A stretch of 64,000 bases of DNA from CAYUPI01 sp964446585 (GTDB lineage: Bacteria; Verrucomicrobiota; Verrucomicrobiia; Limisphaerales; UBA8199): NCBI GenBank assembly GCA_964446585.1, contig CAYUPI010000027.1, positions 1 to 64,000 on the forward strand, given 5' to 3'. Position 1 is the stretch's first letter; the number at the start of each line of letters is the position of its first letter. This document shows positions 54,732 to 62,447 of the stretch, piece after piece. The notes below the pieces were generated by a model, which searched no databases, was not told the DNA's origin, and saw only the letters and a list, made by a program, of their open reading frames with translations. Made by a program: the position numbers and the translations under genes.

Positions 54732-55382
54732 TCAACACCTGACAGGTTCACGCTGCATGGTTTCGCGCCTGGTGACCACCCGTCTCCCATGCACGGCAAT
54801 TTCTCCCCGAGCAATCGCGGCGATGCACTTGGGATACAACTCATGCTCCGCCGCCTGAATGCGTTGGTGCAGCGATTCGGGTGTGTCGTCGTCCAGCACC
54901 GGCACGTTCTGCTGGGCAATGATCGGACCCGAATCGACGCCGGCATCCACAAAATGCACGGTGCAGCCCGTAATCTTCACACCATAGTCCAGCGCTTGTT
55001 TCCAGGCCTCAAGGCCCGGGAAAGCCGGCAACAGGGACGGATGGATGTTCACGATGCGGTTCTCAAAGGCGCGCAAAAACTCGCCTTTCAACACCCGCAT
55101 GAAGCCGGCCAGCGCGATCAGATCAACTTTCGCGTCCCGCAACGCGGTCACATACGCACACTCGGCCTCTTCGTCGAGCTTCGTGCGATAATTGCCCGGA
55201 GCGATGAACCGCGCCGGGATGGACCGTTCCCGCGCCCGTTCTAGAATCCCTGCACCCGCCACATCGCTCAGGACAATAGCAACCTCGGTCTGCCCGGATC
55301 GACACGCATCCGCAATGGCAACAAAGTTCGAGCCTTGGCCCGAACCGAGCACGCCGATCCGGAGTTTCGTTTCGTCACGCAC
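54732..55382 (-). CDS. purN: Phosphoribosylglycinamide formyltransferase
   Basis: A 216-residue enzyme of purine synthesis using 10-formyl-tetrahydrofolate. RIGVLGSGQGSNFVAIADAC binds the substrate phosphate, and ALAGFMRVLKGEFLRAFENR leads to the catalytic NIHPSLLPAFPG. The catalytic aspartate is in GCTVHFVDAGVDSGPIIAQQ. It begins 86 nt upstream of hisG on the same strand, so the two may be co-transcribed. Confidence 0.95.
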   Translation of the reverse strand: MRDETKLRIGVLGSGQGSNFVAIADACRSGQTEVAIVLSDVAGAGILERARERSIPARFIAPGNYRTKLDEEAECAYVTALRDAKVDLIALAGFMRVLKGEFLRAFENRIVNIHPSLLPAFPGLEAWKQALDYGVKITGCTVHFVDAGVDSGPIIAQQNVPVLDDDTPESLHQRIQAAEHELYPKCIAAIARGEIAVHGRRVVTRRETMQREPVRC

Positions 55383-55826
55383 GCGCGTTACTTACAGGCA
55401 GCGGCCCGGTCAAACAAGCATGTTTTGGCTTCTCGGGTTATCAGCCGCAGCGGCCCGATGGACACTGCGGCTGGTGCTCCGCACACAGCCGCGCTCGGGT
55501 GAAGCTCAGGAGTTTCGACACGGTCCTTCTCCGTCGTCCGCGTTCACCCATTCTGCTTTCTACTTCTTGACTCGGCGAAGCGCCTTGGCGAAGACGCTTC
55601 TGTTTTTCCGGTCGTCTGTGGTCCCGCCCTCTCTTCGTTCGTTTCGGCCACTACTCCTTTCCGCGTACTCCGCGTATTCCGCGGTAGATGGCTGTTTCCA
55701 CGATTCCACGATTCCACGATTCCACGCAATCTCCCTTCTAACGTTAACCCATTCCTGAATTTAGAAGCATTTTGTCTCCTTGGACAGCGGATGTCCAACC
55801 ACCCGTGTCATAATACCCGCCATCCA
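55383..55826. other. Gene-free spacer with short tandem repeats
   Basis: No convincing gene. It holds four octamers TTCCACGA/TTCCACGC at 55696-55727, TACTCCGCGTATTCCGCG nearby (55668-55685), and a small perfect hairpin TTGGACA-gcgga-TGTCCAA at 55780-55798. This spacer forms the border between the core genes (purN, hisG) and the cassette-like region. Confidence 0.6.
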
Positions 55827-56189
55827 TCATTGCTTCTGAATCTTCCATCCAAACTCTTTGGCCAGCCGTTGGACAATTGCCTGTTTTCGATGTTTTATTT
55901 GGGCCGGTGTAGCACGCAGTCGCAGCCTCTTCTTCGGCTTGTCCACTTTGGTAGCCTCAATAATACGGATAGTCACCTCGTCGCGCCGCTGCAGATCGCG
56001 CTGCAACCACTGAGGGTGCTCGTCGGAGCGGCTAATCAGACCAGAAACTCCAAGTTTCAACTGCTGGCGCTTGCGGCGGCTGCCGGACTCACGAAAAACC
56101 CAACACAACGTCGCTGTAAGCACGCCTGGCCCACGAATACCTGCGGTGCATTTCTTCTTACCATTTATGTAAACTTCGAATGCCAGCAT
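55827..56189 (-). CDS. Cassette-type hypothetical protein
   Basis: A 120-residue basic protein, MLAFEVYINGKKKCTAGIRG, with GVLTATLCWVFRESGSRRKR, LKLGVSGLISRSDEHPQWLQ and EVTIRIIEATKVDKPKKRLR. The start lies 14 nt after the inner end of an attC-like site. The 'KEYIN-G ... AGI-GVLTA' opening recalls proteins seen in environmental integron cassettes; function is unknown. It is the outermost member of the minus-strand cassette series. Confidence 0.75.
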   Translation of the reverse strand: MLAFEVYINGKKKCTAGIRGPGVLTATLCWVFRESGSRRKRQQLKLGVSGLISRSDEHPQWLQRDLQRRDEVTIRIIEATKVDKPKKRLRLRATPAQIKHRKQAIVQRLAKEFGWKIQKQ

Positions 56190-56202
56190 AACGTGCAGGT
56201 CA

Positions 56203-56293
56203 GCCTAGACCAAGATCAGCGATGAGCGGCATGCCCCTGCGTCCAAGTTTGAAAGTGATGTGCTTGCCGCTCATTCGGTGGATCGCGTTAGAC
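56203..56293 (-). other. attC-like recombination site
   Basis: 91 nt. On the minus strand it opens with GTCTAAC (RYYYAAC) and closes with GTCTAGGC (a degenerate GTTRRRY). Inside is a perfect 10-bp stem, ATGAGCGGCA (56222-56231 on plus) against TGCCGCTCAT (56265-56274). Arms to the ends are 12 and 11 nt, as symmetric as in known attC sites. Confidence 0.7.
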
Positions 56294-56307
56294 ACCTTGC
56301 GACTGGC

Positions 56308-56445
56308 CTAACGAACGGGTGCTTGAGCGGCTGCGGCGTCGCGTGCCGCTCCCTCTGCCTGTCTCGCTTTGCCTGCTTTGTAGATAGTGCTCAGCGTGCA
56401 GATCAGGATGACGCCAACGACTACACCGAGTAAGAACTTTTTCAT
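56308..56445 (-). CDS. Small membrane protein, cassette-type
   Basis: A 45-residue peptide: MKKFLLGVVVGVILICTLST is one membrane helix, followed by IYKAGKARQAEGAARDAAAA. Its stop (TAG in CGTTAGGCC) is 14 nt before the attC-like site. The pattern of one short ORF followed by an attC suggests a cassette. Function unknown. Confidence 0.6.
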   Translation of the reverse strand: MKKFLLGVVVGVILICTLSTIYKAGKARQAEGAARDAAAAQAPVR

Positions 56446-56774
56446 GGCAATGAGCTTTTGTGTCGCTTTTGGTAATCGTGCAACAATTTGGAATAACCGG
56501 CAACTAGAAGAACTGTTTAACCAAGGCTGTTGAGCTGCGCGCCAGTTGGACGTCCGAAGTCCTTTGTCGCACATGGCTCGCAAATCGTTGAATTACTCAT
56601 GGCGCAGTTCAGCGTCAGCTCCAACGCGGTGGTTCTGCGTCAGAGCGCTTGTTCCAAGGTCGCACCACTTGTGCCCCCGGACCAGCAGCTAGTTGGGACG
56701 CAAGGCGAGGGCGGAATGCGGAGTGCGCAATGGGGTGAGGAATGCGGGGAGGACGACGAGGAGGAGGTCAGCCT
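56446..56774. other. Spacer without a recognised gene
   Basis: About 330 nt between the ThuA gene and the small membrane protein. No supported ORF. It contains a GTTAAAC (minus strand, 56515-56521), which fits the GTTRRRY core, and a hairpin of GCTCTGACGC against GCGTTGGAGC (around 56615-56645). Both could be remains of attC sites; I cannot assemble a full one. Confidence 0.4.
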
Positions 56775-57791
56775 TCACCGCTTCAGCTCTAGATCCGCGG
56801 GTTTCACGCCCGATTTAAACTTCCCGAAGCCAAACGGCGTGGGTAGGTACGCTCCGACATAATCCACGTTGGCCTTGGCAGGGACCTGGTGTTGTATACC
56901 TACTGCGCAGTAGCAGGCGTTGACCACCAGCCGGCGCAAACCCTCGTTCTGGAAATCCGTCGCTGCGCCCATCGTGGTTGTGAAGACTTTCGACCGCTTG
57001 CCCTGTTCGCCTGTGTAACTGCGTACCCACACCAGTGGCATCAGCGGTTCATTTTTTGAGCCGACGACCGGCGGATCCTCCGGCTTCATGCCGGACAGAA
57101 CCTGGCCCCAAACCAGGACGCTGGCATCTTTGGGCAGATGGCTCACGGTATAGACATCCGTGGGGCCCCAAATGTCGGTCACTCCGCGGAGAATCGGGTG
57201 GGCCTTGAATTCATCGTTGATCACTCCGCGAGTGCTTTCCTTGCCATGGTCACCATGGTGACTGACCCACGTCTCACCCAGCACTTGCTGGCCGAACCCG
57301 CCCGGCCAATCCTTGCTTTGCCAGTCGTACTTCGCATAGGGACTTTGCTTATTGCGCCCGTAGGCGAACGCGTGGGTGCTGGTGCGCAAGGCGATGACGG
57401 GCTTGCCGGCGTTCAGGTAATCCACAAAATGTTTCATGGCCGCATCCGGCAATTCGCGGAATCGCAGAGCCATGACGCACAAGTCTGCCGAGTCGAGCGC
57501 CTCCAGGCCTGGGATGTTGGTCTGGTTGTTGGGATCAATTGTGCCCTGCGCCGGGTCAATCGGAAAAAGAACGGTGCAGGTAAACCCGTGCCGCACAGCA
57601 AGGATTTTCGCCAACATCGGCAGCGCTTCTTCGGAGCGGTATTCTTCATCGCCGCTCAGCAGCACGATGCGCTTCCCCTTGCCGGGCCCTGCCCCGCCCT
57701 CATAGACAGCCCAATCGGCGGCGGGAGCATGGCTGGGAGCCAGGAGAGCAAACAACGCAACCAGCGCCGCGGAACTTATTAGCTTCATCAT
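56775..57791 (-). CDS. ThuA-domain protein
   Basis: A 338-residue exported protein with a signal peptide (MMKLISSAALVALFALLAPS) and a ThuA-like glutamine-amidotransferase fold: GKRIVLLSGDEEYRSEEALP, then SADLCVMALRFRELPDAAMK, VIALRTSTHAFAYGRNKQSP, HPILRGVTDIWGPTDVYTVS and LVWVRSYTGEQGKRSKVFTT. The class is common and abundant in Verrucomicrobiota and linked to trehalose/sugar metabolism elsewhere. It sits among cassettes but is too large and chromosomal in style to be one, so it may mark a recombined boundary. Confidence 0.88.
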   Translation of the reverse strand: MMKLISSAALVALFALLAPSHAPAADWAVYEGGAGPGKGKRIVLLSGDEEYRSEEALPMLAKILAVRHGFTCTVLFPIDPAQGTIDPNNQTNIPGLEALDSADLCVMALRFRELPDAAMKHFVDYLNAGKPVIALRTSTHAFAYGRNKQSPYAKYDWQSKDWPGGFGQQVLGETWVSHHGDHGKESTRGVINDEFKAHPILRGVTDIWGPTDVYTVSHLPKDASVLVWGQVLSGMKPEDPPVVGSKNEPLMPLVWVRSYTGEQGKRSKVFTTTMGAATDFQNEGLRRLVVNACYCAVGIQHQVPAKANVDYVGAYLPTPFGFGKFKSGVKPADLELKR

Positions 57792-57870
57792 AACAGTAAG
57801 AGGAGCATTGCCTGACAACCGAAGTCCAGTTTTTTCACCGAGGTGATGACGCCTGACGCTGGGCCGATCA

Positions 57871-58290
57871 TTATAGCAGGAATCTTTGATATTTCTTCAG
57901 CACCGCCCGAACTTCTAAAAGTAGATCCGACTGCGTGAAGGCTTCGTAGGTACCGCCGCTCGGCAGGTGGAGAGGGGCGAGGGGCGAGAGGAGAGAGATG
58001 ATGCAGGCGCTGCGGATGAGGTATTGGACGCCGGTCTGTTCGGCCCAGCCGTCGGTTTCGTTGGATTTGATTTCGAATTTGGTGACGGATTCGATGGGGT
58101 AGCAGGAAACCGGTGTTTCGCTCTGATCAGAGGACAGTTCTTCGGTGAAGCCGATGGTGCGCGGCAACCTGCGGTTGCATTCACGGTCGAAGCGGGCGGA
58201 GACAGCTTTGATGGCGGCGGTGAGGAGGTCGTCGTAATCGGTGACGGTGAGGGCCAGGCGGGTTTTGATGGTGCTGAGTTGGGTTAACAT
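57871..58290 (-). CDS. Phage gp6-like head-tail connector protein, isolated
   Basis: A 139-residue protein: MLTQLSTIKTRLALTVTDYD then DLLTAAIKAVSARFDRECNR. This is the N-terminus of gp6-type head-tail connectors (DNA packaging/adaptor). The C-terminal half is degenerate: SLLSPLAPLHLPSGG is encoded by GGGGCGAG-type tandem repeats (near 57960-58000). No other phage gene is present. A possible earlier start (frame open to 58359) is not favoured. Confidence 0.6.
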   Translation of the reverse strand: MLTQLSTIKTRLALTVTDYDDLLTAAIKAVSARFDRECNRRLPRTIGFTEELSSDQSETPVSCYPIESVTKFEIKSNETDGWAEQTGVQYLIRSACIISLLSPLAPLHLPSGGTYEAFTQSDLLLEVRAVLKKYQRFLL

Positions 58291-58340
58291 GGTTCGGTAT
58301 GCTGGTTGTTGGCTGTGCGGAGCGAGCCGATGACATTCGA

Positions 58341-58388
58341 AAGCAACCGAGACGCGCAACCGGCGTTGGCTGCTGCGACTGGTTGGAC
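58341..58388 (-). other. Short attC-like site
   Basis: 48 nt; the minus strand begins GTCCAAC (matches RYYYAAC) and ends GTTGCTT (degenerate). Arms AGTCGCAGCAGCC and GGTTGCGCGTCT pair with one mismatch, one bulge and one wobble around a 6-nt loop. It lies 20 nt after the stop of the 58408-58662 gene. Confidence 0.5.
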
Positions 58389-58407
58389 GATGATTCTCGA
58401 CCCGGCT

Positions 58408-58662
58408 TCATTTTCCTGTGGCGAAGGCGATAGCTGACGCGATTATCGCCAAGAGCGAGAATCCGACGAGCAACCAGCCCAACACTTTGATCCAGGGACG
58501 AACGTTGGCCTGACTAGGCTCCTGCTTCAAGCTGAGCCAAAAGCCCAATGGCAAGAACAGCACCAGAACGGCGCTGTAATGGCCGCCCAGCAAGAATAGG
58601 GTCGCTATGACCAAGGCCACACCCAGGCTCGCGAATGTCCACAGCTTGTTTGTAATGCTCAT
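58408..58662 (-). CDS. Small membrane protein, cassette-type
   Basis: An 84-residue protein with two or three membrane segments: MSITNKLWTFASLGVALVIA, LFLLGGHYSAVLVLFLPLGF and WIKVLGWLLVGFSLLAIIAS. The ATG at 58660-58662 has a strong GGAGGAAAT in front. The start is 12 nt after the inner end of the preceding attC-like site. No known family. Confidence 0.72.
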   Translation of the reverse strand: MSITNKLWTFASLGVALVIATLFLLGGHYSAVLVLFLPLGFWLSLKQEPSQANVRPWIKVLGWLLVGFSLLAIIASAIAFATGK

Positions 58663-58674
58663 ATTTCCTCCGTC

Positions 58675-58766
58675 GCCCAACGACGCGCTTCAGGCAGCCC
58701 GCGCAACTGACATCCAACCTGGAACGAAGACGTCATCGCGGGATTGCCTGCAAGCGCTGGTTCCGC
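58675..58766 (-). other. attC-like recombination site
   Basis: 92 nt. Minus strand ends: GCGGAAC (degenerate outer end) and GTTGGGC (matches GTTRRRY) at 58675-58681. Long arms GCGCTTGCAGGCAATCCCGCG and GCGCTTCAGGCAGCCCGCG (as read on complementary strands) pair with the small extrahelical offsets typical of attC. It overlaps the end of the 58733-59164 gene. Confidence 0.8.
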
Positions 58767-59164
58767 ACTCCTGGCTTTCTCTCCCACAGGCGCGCGTGAT
58801 TTGTCTCAAAAGGCGGGAGCATCACTTTGCCATACCAGCTTGCTAGTGGAGGAAACCCCGGGAGCGAGGACTCGACCATGGCAAGGAAATCGCGCCAACC
58901 TTGCATGTCTTCGTTTGCTTCAATCCAACCCTCCGCCGTTTCAAACGCCAGGCAGATACAGTCGACGTTGAACAAATCACGTTTGAACGTATCAACAACG
59001 TTGACGGTGTCCCACGCAAAGGAGACCAACCCTTTGGTGTTCTCCATGGTAAGCCAACTGACACAGACCCCGCTGCCGTCGCAGACGATCTGGTATTGGG
59101 TATCTCTCCCACCTGCACGCATGCTCTTGATGCGCTCAGCAACATTGTGCAGGAACTTTTTCAC
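58733..59164 (-). CDS. Hypothetical cassette-type protein
   Basis: A 143-residue protein starting at GTG (59162-59164): MKKFLHNVAERIKSMRAGGR, DTQYQIVCDGSGVCVSWLTM, GWRDFLAMVESSLPGFPPLA. The start is 23 nt after the attC-like site at 59188-59278. The C-terminus runs 30 nt into the next attC-like site, as cassette genes often do. It is unrelated to its neighbours in composition; function unknown. Confidence 0.72.
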   Translation of the reverse strand: MKKFLHNVAERIKSMRAGGRDTQYQIVCDGSGVCVSWLTMENTKGLVSFAWDTVNVVDTFKRDLFNVDCICLAFETAEGWIEANEDMQGWRDFLAMVESSLPGFPPLASWYGKVMLPPFETNHARLWERKPGVRNQRLQAIPR

Positions 59165-59187
59165 GCGTGCGCAGAACGCCGCGCCTC

Positions 59188-59278
59188 ACCTACCGCCGCT
59201 GCGGACGAAGGTGGAGCGCAAATATAATATCCAGATTTTTCTGAACCGCAGGGCGGAGAGCACGGGCGGCGGTTAGGT
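59188..59278 (-). other. attC-like recombination site
   Basis: 91 nt; the minus strand starts ACCTAAC (RYYYAAC) and ends with GGTAGGT, a degenerate GTTRRRY. Outer arms ACCTAACCGCCGC and GCGGCGGTAGGT pair. An inner pair CTGCGG (59198-59203) / CCGCAG (59246-59251) follows. The same architecture as its neighbours makes the call. Confidence 0.72.
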
Positions 59279-59312
59279 GTAGGCGCCTTGTTCGGCGAAA
59301 ATGCCGACGTGC

Positions 59313-59534
59313 TCACGACGCCGACCGCCTCTCCGAACGGAACGCGATGAGCGCGCCTGCCACGGCGCCCAGGACTGCGGCGACTCGCGCCCACAGCTCC
59401 AAGAATGCCCCGGTTCTCTCGGGATCATGTAGCCCGAAGACCAACATGGCAGTGACGCACGCGAGAAACGCCGCAGCGCACCCTCCGCCGAAAACGCACG
59501 CTATCCACTTCGCAACCCGCATCGCTGATTTCAT
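59313..59534 (-). CDS. Small two-helix membrane protein, cassette-type
   Basis: A 73-residue protein with two membrane helices: AKWIACVFGGGCAAAFLACV and LWARVAAVLGAVAGALIAFR, with a short basic end. The ATG is at 59532-59534, 12 nt after the inner end of the attC-like site. The in-frame upstream extension runs through that attC site and is not used. No known family. Confidence 0.68.
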   Translation of the reverse strand: MKSAMRVAKWIACVFGGGCAAAFLACVTAMLVFGLHDPERTGAFLELWARVAAVLGAVAGALIAFRSERRSAS

Positions 59535-59546
59535 AGCGCCTTCGCC

Positions 59547-59639
59547 GCCGAACGCCAAAACTCAGCGGCGGCGGGCCACTGAGCAACGAATGCAAACAGA
59601 GCGCGCCACCCGCCGTCCGCTGAAGTGACCTCGTTGGGC
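59547..59639 (-). other. attC-like recombination site
   Basis: 93 nt; the minus strand begins GCCCAAC (RYYYAAC, from GTTGGGC at 59633-59639) and ends GTTCGGC (59547-59553 on plus reads GCCGAAC). Between them CAGCGGACGGCGGGTGG faces CCGCCGCCGCTGAG, giving an imperfect palindrome of over 20 paired bases. Confidence 0.8.
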
Positions 59640-59642
59640 CGT

Positions 59643-60104
59643 TCAGTCGAATGAATATCCGGCAAAAAATAGCTCATCTGGCTGATCGTTCTTATACGCG
59701 ATGATGTACACGCCCTGCCCGCTTTCGATGCCCTCAAACACGCCGTCAAGGTTCCGCTCGATGAGCTTGTGTGTAGGGCGCGCCGTACCGAAGAGGTTCT
59801 CCAGCTCCTCTGGCGGCAGCGGGGCGACTGAATTGAACTCCGGCGCGTCCGAAACGTGGTCCAGGTCGAGAACCGAGCGTGTGCCGTCGGCACCGGCGGC
59901 TTTCACTGCATCGCGGATGGTTTTGTGCTGAGCTCCCGTGGAAGGCTTGCTTGGTTGCGCAGCCTCGCTCGGGAATGGAAATTGAGGGTGGGGTATGACA
60001 GGGTTGTACCTGCCAGCTCTGAACTCCTGCTCGCGCAACTCTTGCAGAGCCGCGTCCACGTCGGGGTTGTACCGCACGAAATATAGATAAGGATGTGCGC
60101 CCAT
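59643..60104 (-). CDS. Hypothetical cassette-type protein
   Basis: A 153-residue acidic protein. It begins MGAHPYLYFVRYNPDVDAAL with QELREQEFRAGRYNPVIPHP, then KTIRDAVKAAGADGTRSVLD and ESGQGVYIIAYKNDQPDELF. The MGAYLYFV-type opening is one I associate with environmental cassette and planctomycete/verrucomicrobial proteins. It starts 15 nt after the attC-like site at 60120 and ends 4 nt before the next one. Function unknown. Confidence 0.75.
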   Translation of the reverse strand: MGAHPYLYFVRYNPDVDAALQELREQEFRAGRYNPVIPHPQFPFPSEAAQPSKPSTGAQHKTIRDAVKAAGADGTRSVLDLDHVSDAPEFNSVAPLPPEELENLFGTARPTHKLIERNLDGVFEGIESGQGVYIIAYKNDQPDELFFAGYSFD

Positions 60105-60119
60105 AGAATTTAGTCTTCA

Positions 60120-60221
60120 GCCCAACGATCGCCATCAGCGGTGCGAGCCAGCCGCCAAACGCGCTCGAATTGTGACTGACATAAACGGCTGGCTCGCATC
60201 CGCTGCATGGTGTGGTTAGGG
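60120..60221 (-). other. attC-like recombination site, best in the array
   Basis: 102 nt. The minus strand ends with GTTGGGC (plus GCCCAAC, 60120-60126), matching GTTRRRY; its start CCCTAAC deviates from RYYYAAC only in its first base. The stem is long: CAGCGGTGCGAGCCAGCCG (60136-60154) faces CGGCTGGCTCGCATCCGCTG (60186-60205) with single-base bulges, the extrahelical bases attC sites use for strand choice. The preceding gene's stop codon TAA lies in the outer end. Confidence 0.88.
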
Positions 60222-60605
60222 TCGTGGACTACTTGGTGCTCGCGTTTGCGGGTGACTCGTCAAATACGTGCTGGCGTTTGTGTAAACCTCGAGCACCGTT
60301 TGCCGCCTATAACTCGGGTCTCTGCTCCGCATGTCCTCGACACTTGAAACGTAATTGCGAAGGACTATAAGGCCGCGGCGACGAACCGCCGCAGAATCTT
60401 CCGGGCTCCCAGAATCCAGGGCCTGGAGTACGCTGAGGCAGGTGCGAGCTTCGCGCATCCAGGAACCGAGCTCTATGGACAACTCGTCGTCCACTGTTCG
60501 CTTGTATGCACCCTGCAGGCCTTTGTGCAGCCCGAGTGCGTAGCCTGCCGCAGCTCCGATTGAGAACGCTACAAGAAATGCGAGTACTATAGCAAGTGTC
60601 TTCAT
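60216..60605 (-). CDS. Hypothetical membrane-anchored cassette-type protein
   Basis: A 129-residue protein. An N-terminal membrane helix or signal anchor (MKTLAIVLAFLVAFSIGAAA) is followed by a soluble helical domain, ELGSWMREARTCLSVLQALD then RRRGLIVLRNYVSSVEDMRS. The start is 22 nt after the attC-like site at 60628-60675. Function unknown. Confidence 0.7.
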   Translation of the reverse strand: MKTLAIVLAFLVAFSIGAAAGYALGLHKGLQGAYKRTVDDELSIELGSWMREARTCLSVLQALDSGSPEDSAAVRRRGLIVLRNYVSSVEDMRSRDPSYRRQTVLEVYTNASTYLTSHPQTRAPSSPRP

Positions 60606-60627
60606 GGGAACTTAGTTCGGGCCCTAG

Positions 60628-60675
60628 ACCTAATGGCTGACGGCGCACACCGGTTGGTCGCCTTCAGCGTTGAAA
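60628..60675 (-). other. Short attC-like site
   Basis: 48 nt: GCTGACGGCG (60636-60645) faces CGCCTTCAGC (60659-60668) with one mismatch. The ends are ATTAGGT and TTTCAAC on the minus strand, both one change from consensus. It separates the 60216-60605 gene from the fragment next to the insertion sequence. Confidence 0.5.
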
Positions 60676-60773
60676 AAAACGGTGTGGCTGCCGTTCATTA
60701 TGCCGCGGGTTGCCCGGGTGGGCAGAGCCGCAAGAACGTCCTCGCTCAGAGCGGGGTATGCGTTCTGATTCAT
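60630..60773 (-). CDS. Short cassette-type ORF next to the insertion sequence
   Basis: A 47-residue peptide, MNQNAYPALSEDVLAALPTR then RGIMNGSHTVFFNAEGDQPV. Its stop lies inside the attC-like site. Its N-terminus overlaps the candidate left end of the insertion sequence (GGTATGC at 60755-60761), so it may be an original small gene or a truncated one with a start supplied by the element. Confidence 0.45.
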   Translation of the reverse strand: MNQNAYPALSEDVLAALPTRATRGIMNGSHTVFFNAEGDQPVCAVSH

Positions 60774-60801
60774 CATGTGAATACGAACTGACAACCACAC
60801 C

Positions 60802-61950
60802 ATGAAACATATTACACTCCATCTAGGCCTCGATGTCCACAAAGACTCCATCACCATCGCCATCGCTGAACCCGGGCCCAAGGGCGAAATCCGTCTCTTC
60901 GGCTCCATCACCAATGATGTCGATCGCCTCGAGAAAGCTCTCCGCCGCATACTCAAGGCTCATCCGGGGGCGCACCTCGAAGTAGCCTATGAAGCCGGCC
61001 CTTGTGGCTTTGTTATCGCCCGCCGCCTCAAACAACTCGATATCCCTTGCCTGGTCGCCGCTCCTTCCCTCATCCCCAAGCAACCCGGTTCTCCGTTCAA
61101 AACGGATAAACGCGATGCGCGCGCCATCGCTCGACTCCTGCGCGCCGGCGAACTGACCGCCGTCTATGTCCCTGAAGCCACCGATGAAGCCATCCGCGAT
61201 CTGTGCCGCGCCCGCACCGATGCAGTCGATGATCAGCGCCGTTGCCGGCACCGACTCAAAGCCTTTCTCCTCCGTCACGGCTACCGTTACCAGGGCAAAG
61301 CCAATTGGAGTCAGCCTCACATGCGCTATTTGCGCGAACTGGTTCTACCTCACCCCGCTATGAAGGCCATCCTGGAAGAATACTTGCAGGGCATTGATGC
61401 CGCTCACAACCGCGTCCAACGCATCGAAGGCTCGATGCTCGCACTGCTGGGAACCTGGCGCCTCAAATCGGCCGTAGAAGCACTGATGGCCTTTCGTGGT
61501 TTTCAACTGGTCGCCGCGATGATCACCGTCAGCGAGTTGGGAGATATTCATCGCTTCGCTCATCCGCGCCAGTTGATGACTTACCTGGGTTTGGTGCCCA
61601 CGGAGTCCTCCAGCGGCCCGCGCCAACGCATGGGCGCCATCTCCCGTTGTGGCAACGGCCACCAACGTTGGCTCTTAACCGAATGCGCCGAGCACTACCT
61701 GGTACCTCCCAAAGTCAGCAAGGAACTTTCTCGTCGCCAAGAAGGCCAGCCCCAATCGGTTCGCGACCTCAGCTGGAAAGCTCAAACCCGGCTGCACTTG
61801 CGTTTCAGTAAGCTGCTCGGCCGCCGTCTCCAGCGTAACAAAGCCAAAGTCGCCGTCGCCCGTGAACTCTGTGGCTTTGTCTGGGGCCTGCTGCGCACGC
61901 TGGATTGCTACAAGCAAGCCCAGTCCCTTCAGCTACCCTTAACCAGCTAG
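60802..61950 (+). CDS. IS110-family transposase
   Basis: A 382-residue DEDD recombinase. The N-terminal RuvC-like domain begins LHLGLDVHKDSITIAIAEPG with its first acidic residue; VAYEAGPCGFVIARRLKQLD and FKTDKRDARAIARLLRAGEL carry the next ones. The C-terminal domain (GTWRLKSAVEALMAFRGFQL, YLGLVPTESSSGPRQRMGAI) contains the catalytic serine region of the transposase_20 domain. The gene appears intact. Confidence 0.95.
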   Translation: MKHITLHLGLDVHKDSITIAIAEPGPKGEIRLFGSITNDVDRLEKALRRILKAHPGAHLEVAYEAGPCGFVIARRLKQLDIPCLVAAPSLIPKQPGSPFKTDKRDARAIARLLRAGELTAVYVPEATDEAIRDLCRARTDAVDDQRRCRHRLKAFLLRHGYRYQGKANWSQPHMRYLRELVLPHPAMKAILEEYLQGIDAAHNRVQRIEGSMLALLGTWRLKSAVEALMAFRGFQLVAAMITVSELGDIHRFAHPRQLMTYLGLVPTESSSGPRQRMGAISRCGNGHQRWLLTECAEHYLVPPKVSKELSRRQEGQPQSVRDLSWKAQTRLHLRFSKLLGRRLQRNKAKVAVARELCGFVWGLLRTLDCYKQAQSLQLPLTS

Positions 61951-62190
61951 CGCCGCAGTCGGACGTCCGCTAAAGCCAAAACAAAAGAAAAGACAAAGAC
62001 CGCTTTTAATAAAAAGACATTGAGAGCTGCAAGTGGTGAAGCGATTGGGTGCGGTGGCCAACCCTCGAGCGACGTTATGGGACGCCTCTGCGGAGGACGA
62101 CTCCCGAGCCTAGAGTGAGGAAGGGCCGCGGTGAATTAAAAAGATGCGAACAGGCCCGGAGGGTAACTTCCGGGCAACTCGCGAATATCA
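61951..62190 (+). ncRNA. Candidate bridge RNA in the 3' non-coding end of the IS110 element
   Basis: The 240 nt between the transposase stop and the right end are non-coding and structured. They include CCTC-tgcg-GAGG (around 62072-62083) and a perfect 7-bp hairpin GCCCGGA / TCCGGGC (62154-62160 and 62169-62175). IS110/IS1111 elements encode bridge RNAs in their long non-coding end. Which loops bind donor and target cannot be read without relatives. Confidence 0.5.
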
Positions 62191-62321
62191 GCATACCAAC
62201 CGCCGGGTAACTAACATCACCCCCCACCTGCGCTTCACCTCCTGCAGCTTTCGATGGAAGTTACTTCGAAGAAAAATCGAAGAAGAAAATGCTTTCGCCT
62301 CTTGACAATTCTACAGCCATA

Positions 62322-62447
62322 TCAGAAATCCTTGATGGTGATGCTGGCTGTCTCCGCATTCGTCTTGGCGGTGGTGACGACACGGACGTCGCCGTCCCCG
62401 CCGAAAACCGCCGCGCACGATAGAAGAAAAACGATGAATGCTCTCAT
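62322..62447 (-). pseudogene. Truncated secreted-protein gene, cassette-type
   Basis: A 41-residue ORF: MRAFIVFLLSCAAVFGGDGD is a signal peptide, then VRVVTTAKTNAETASITIKD and F before the stop. The pattern resembles the first 45 residues of longer exported proteins seen in cassettes, so it is probably a truncated copy. The start is 11 nt after GTTAGCC (62459-62465), a near-consensus attC inner end. Confidence 0.5.

Larger units (their letters stand above)
60755..62197 (+). mobile_element. IS110-family insertion sequence
   Basis: It contains one DEDD transposase gene and about 240 nt of structured non-coding DNA after it. Candidate subterminal inverted ends are GGTATGC at 60755-60761 and GCATACC at 62191-62197, each followed inward by a CTGAT/TGATATTC-like tract. 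The long non-coding end on the 3' side and subterminal repeats fit the IS1111 subgroup, some of whose members are known to insert into attC sites. Exact termini are uncertain by tens of bases. Confidence 0.75.
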
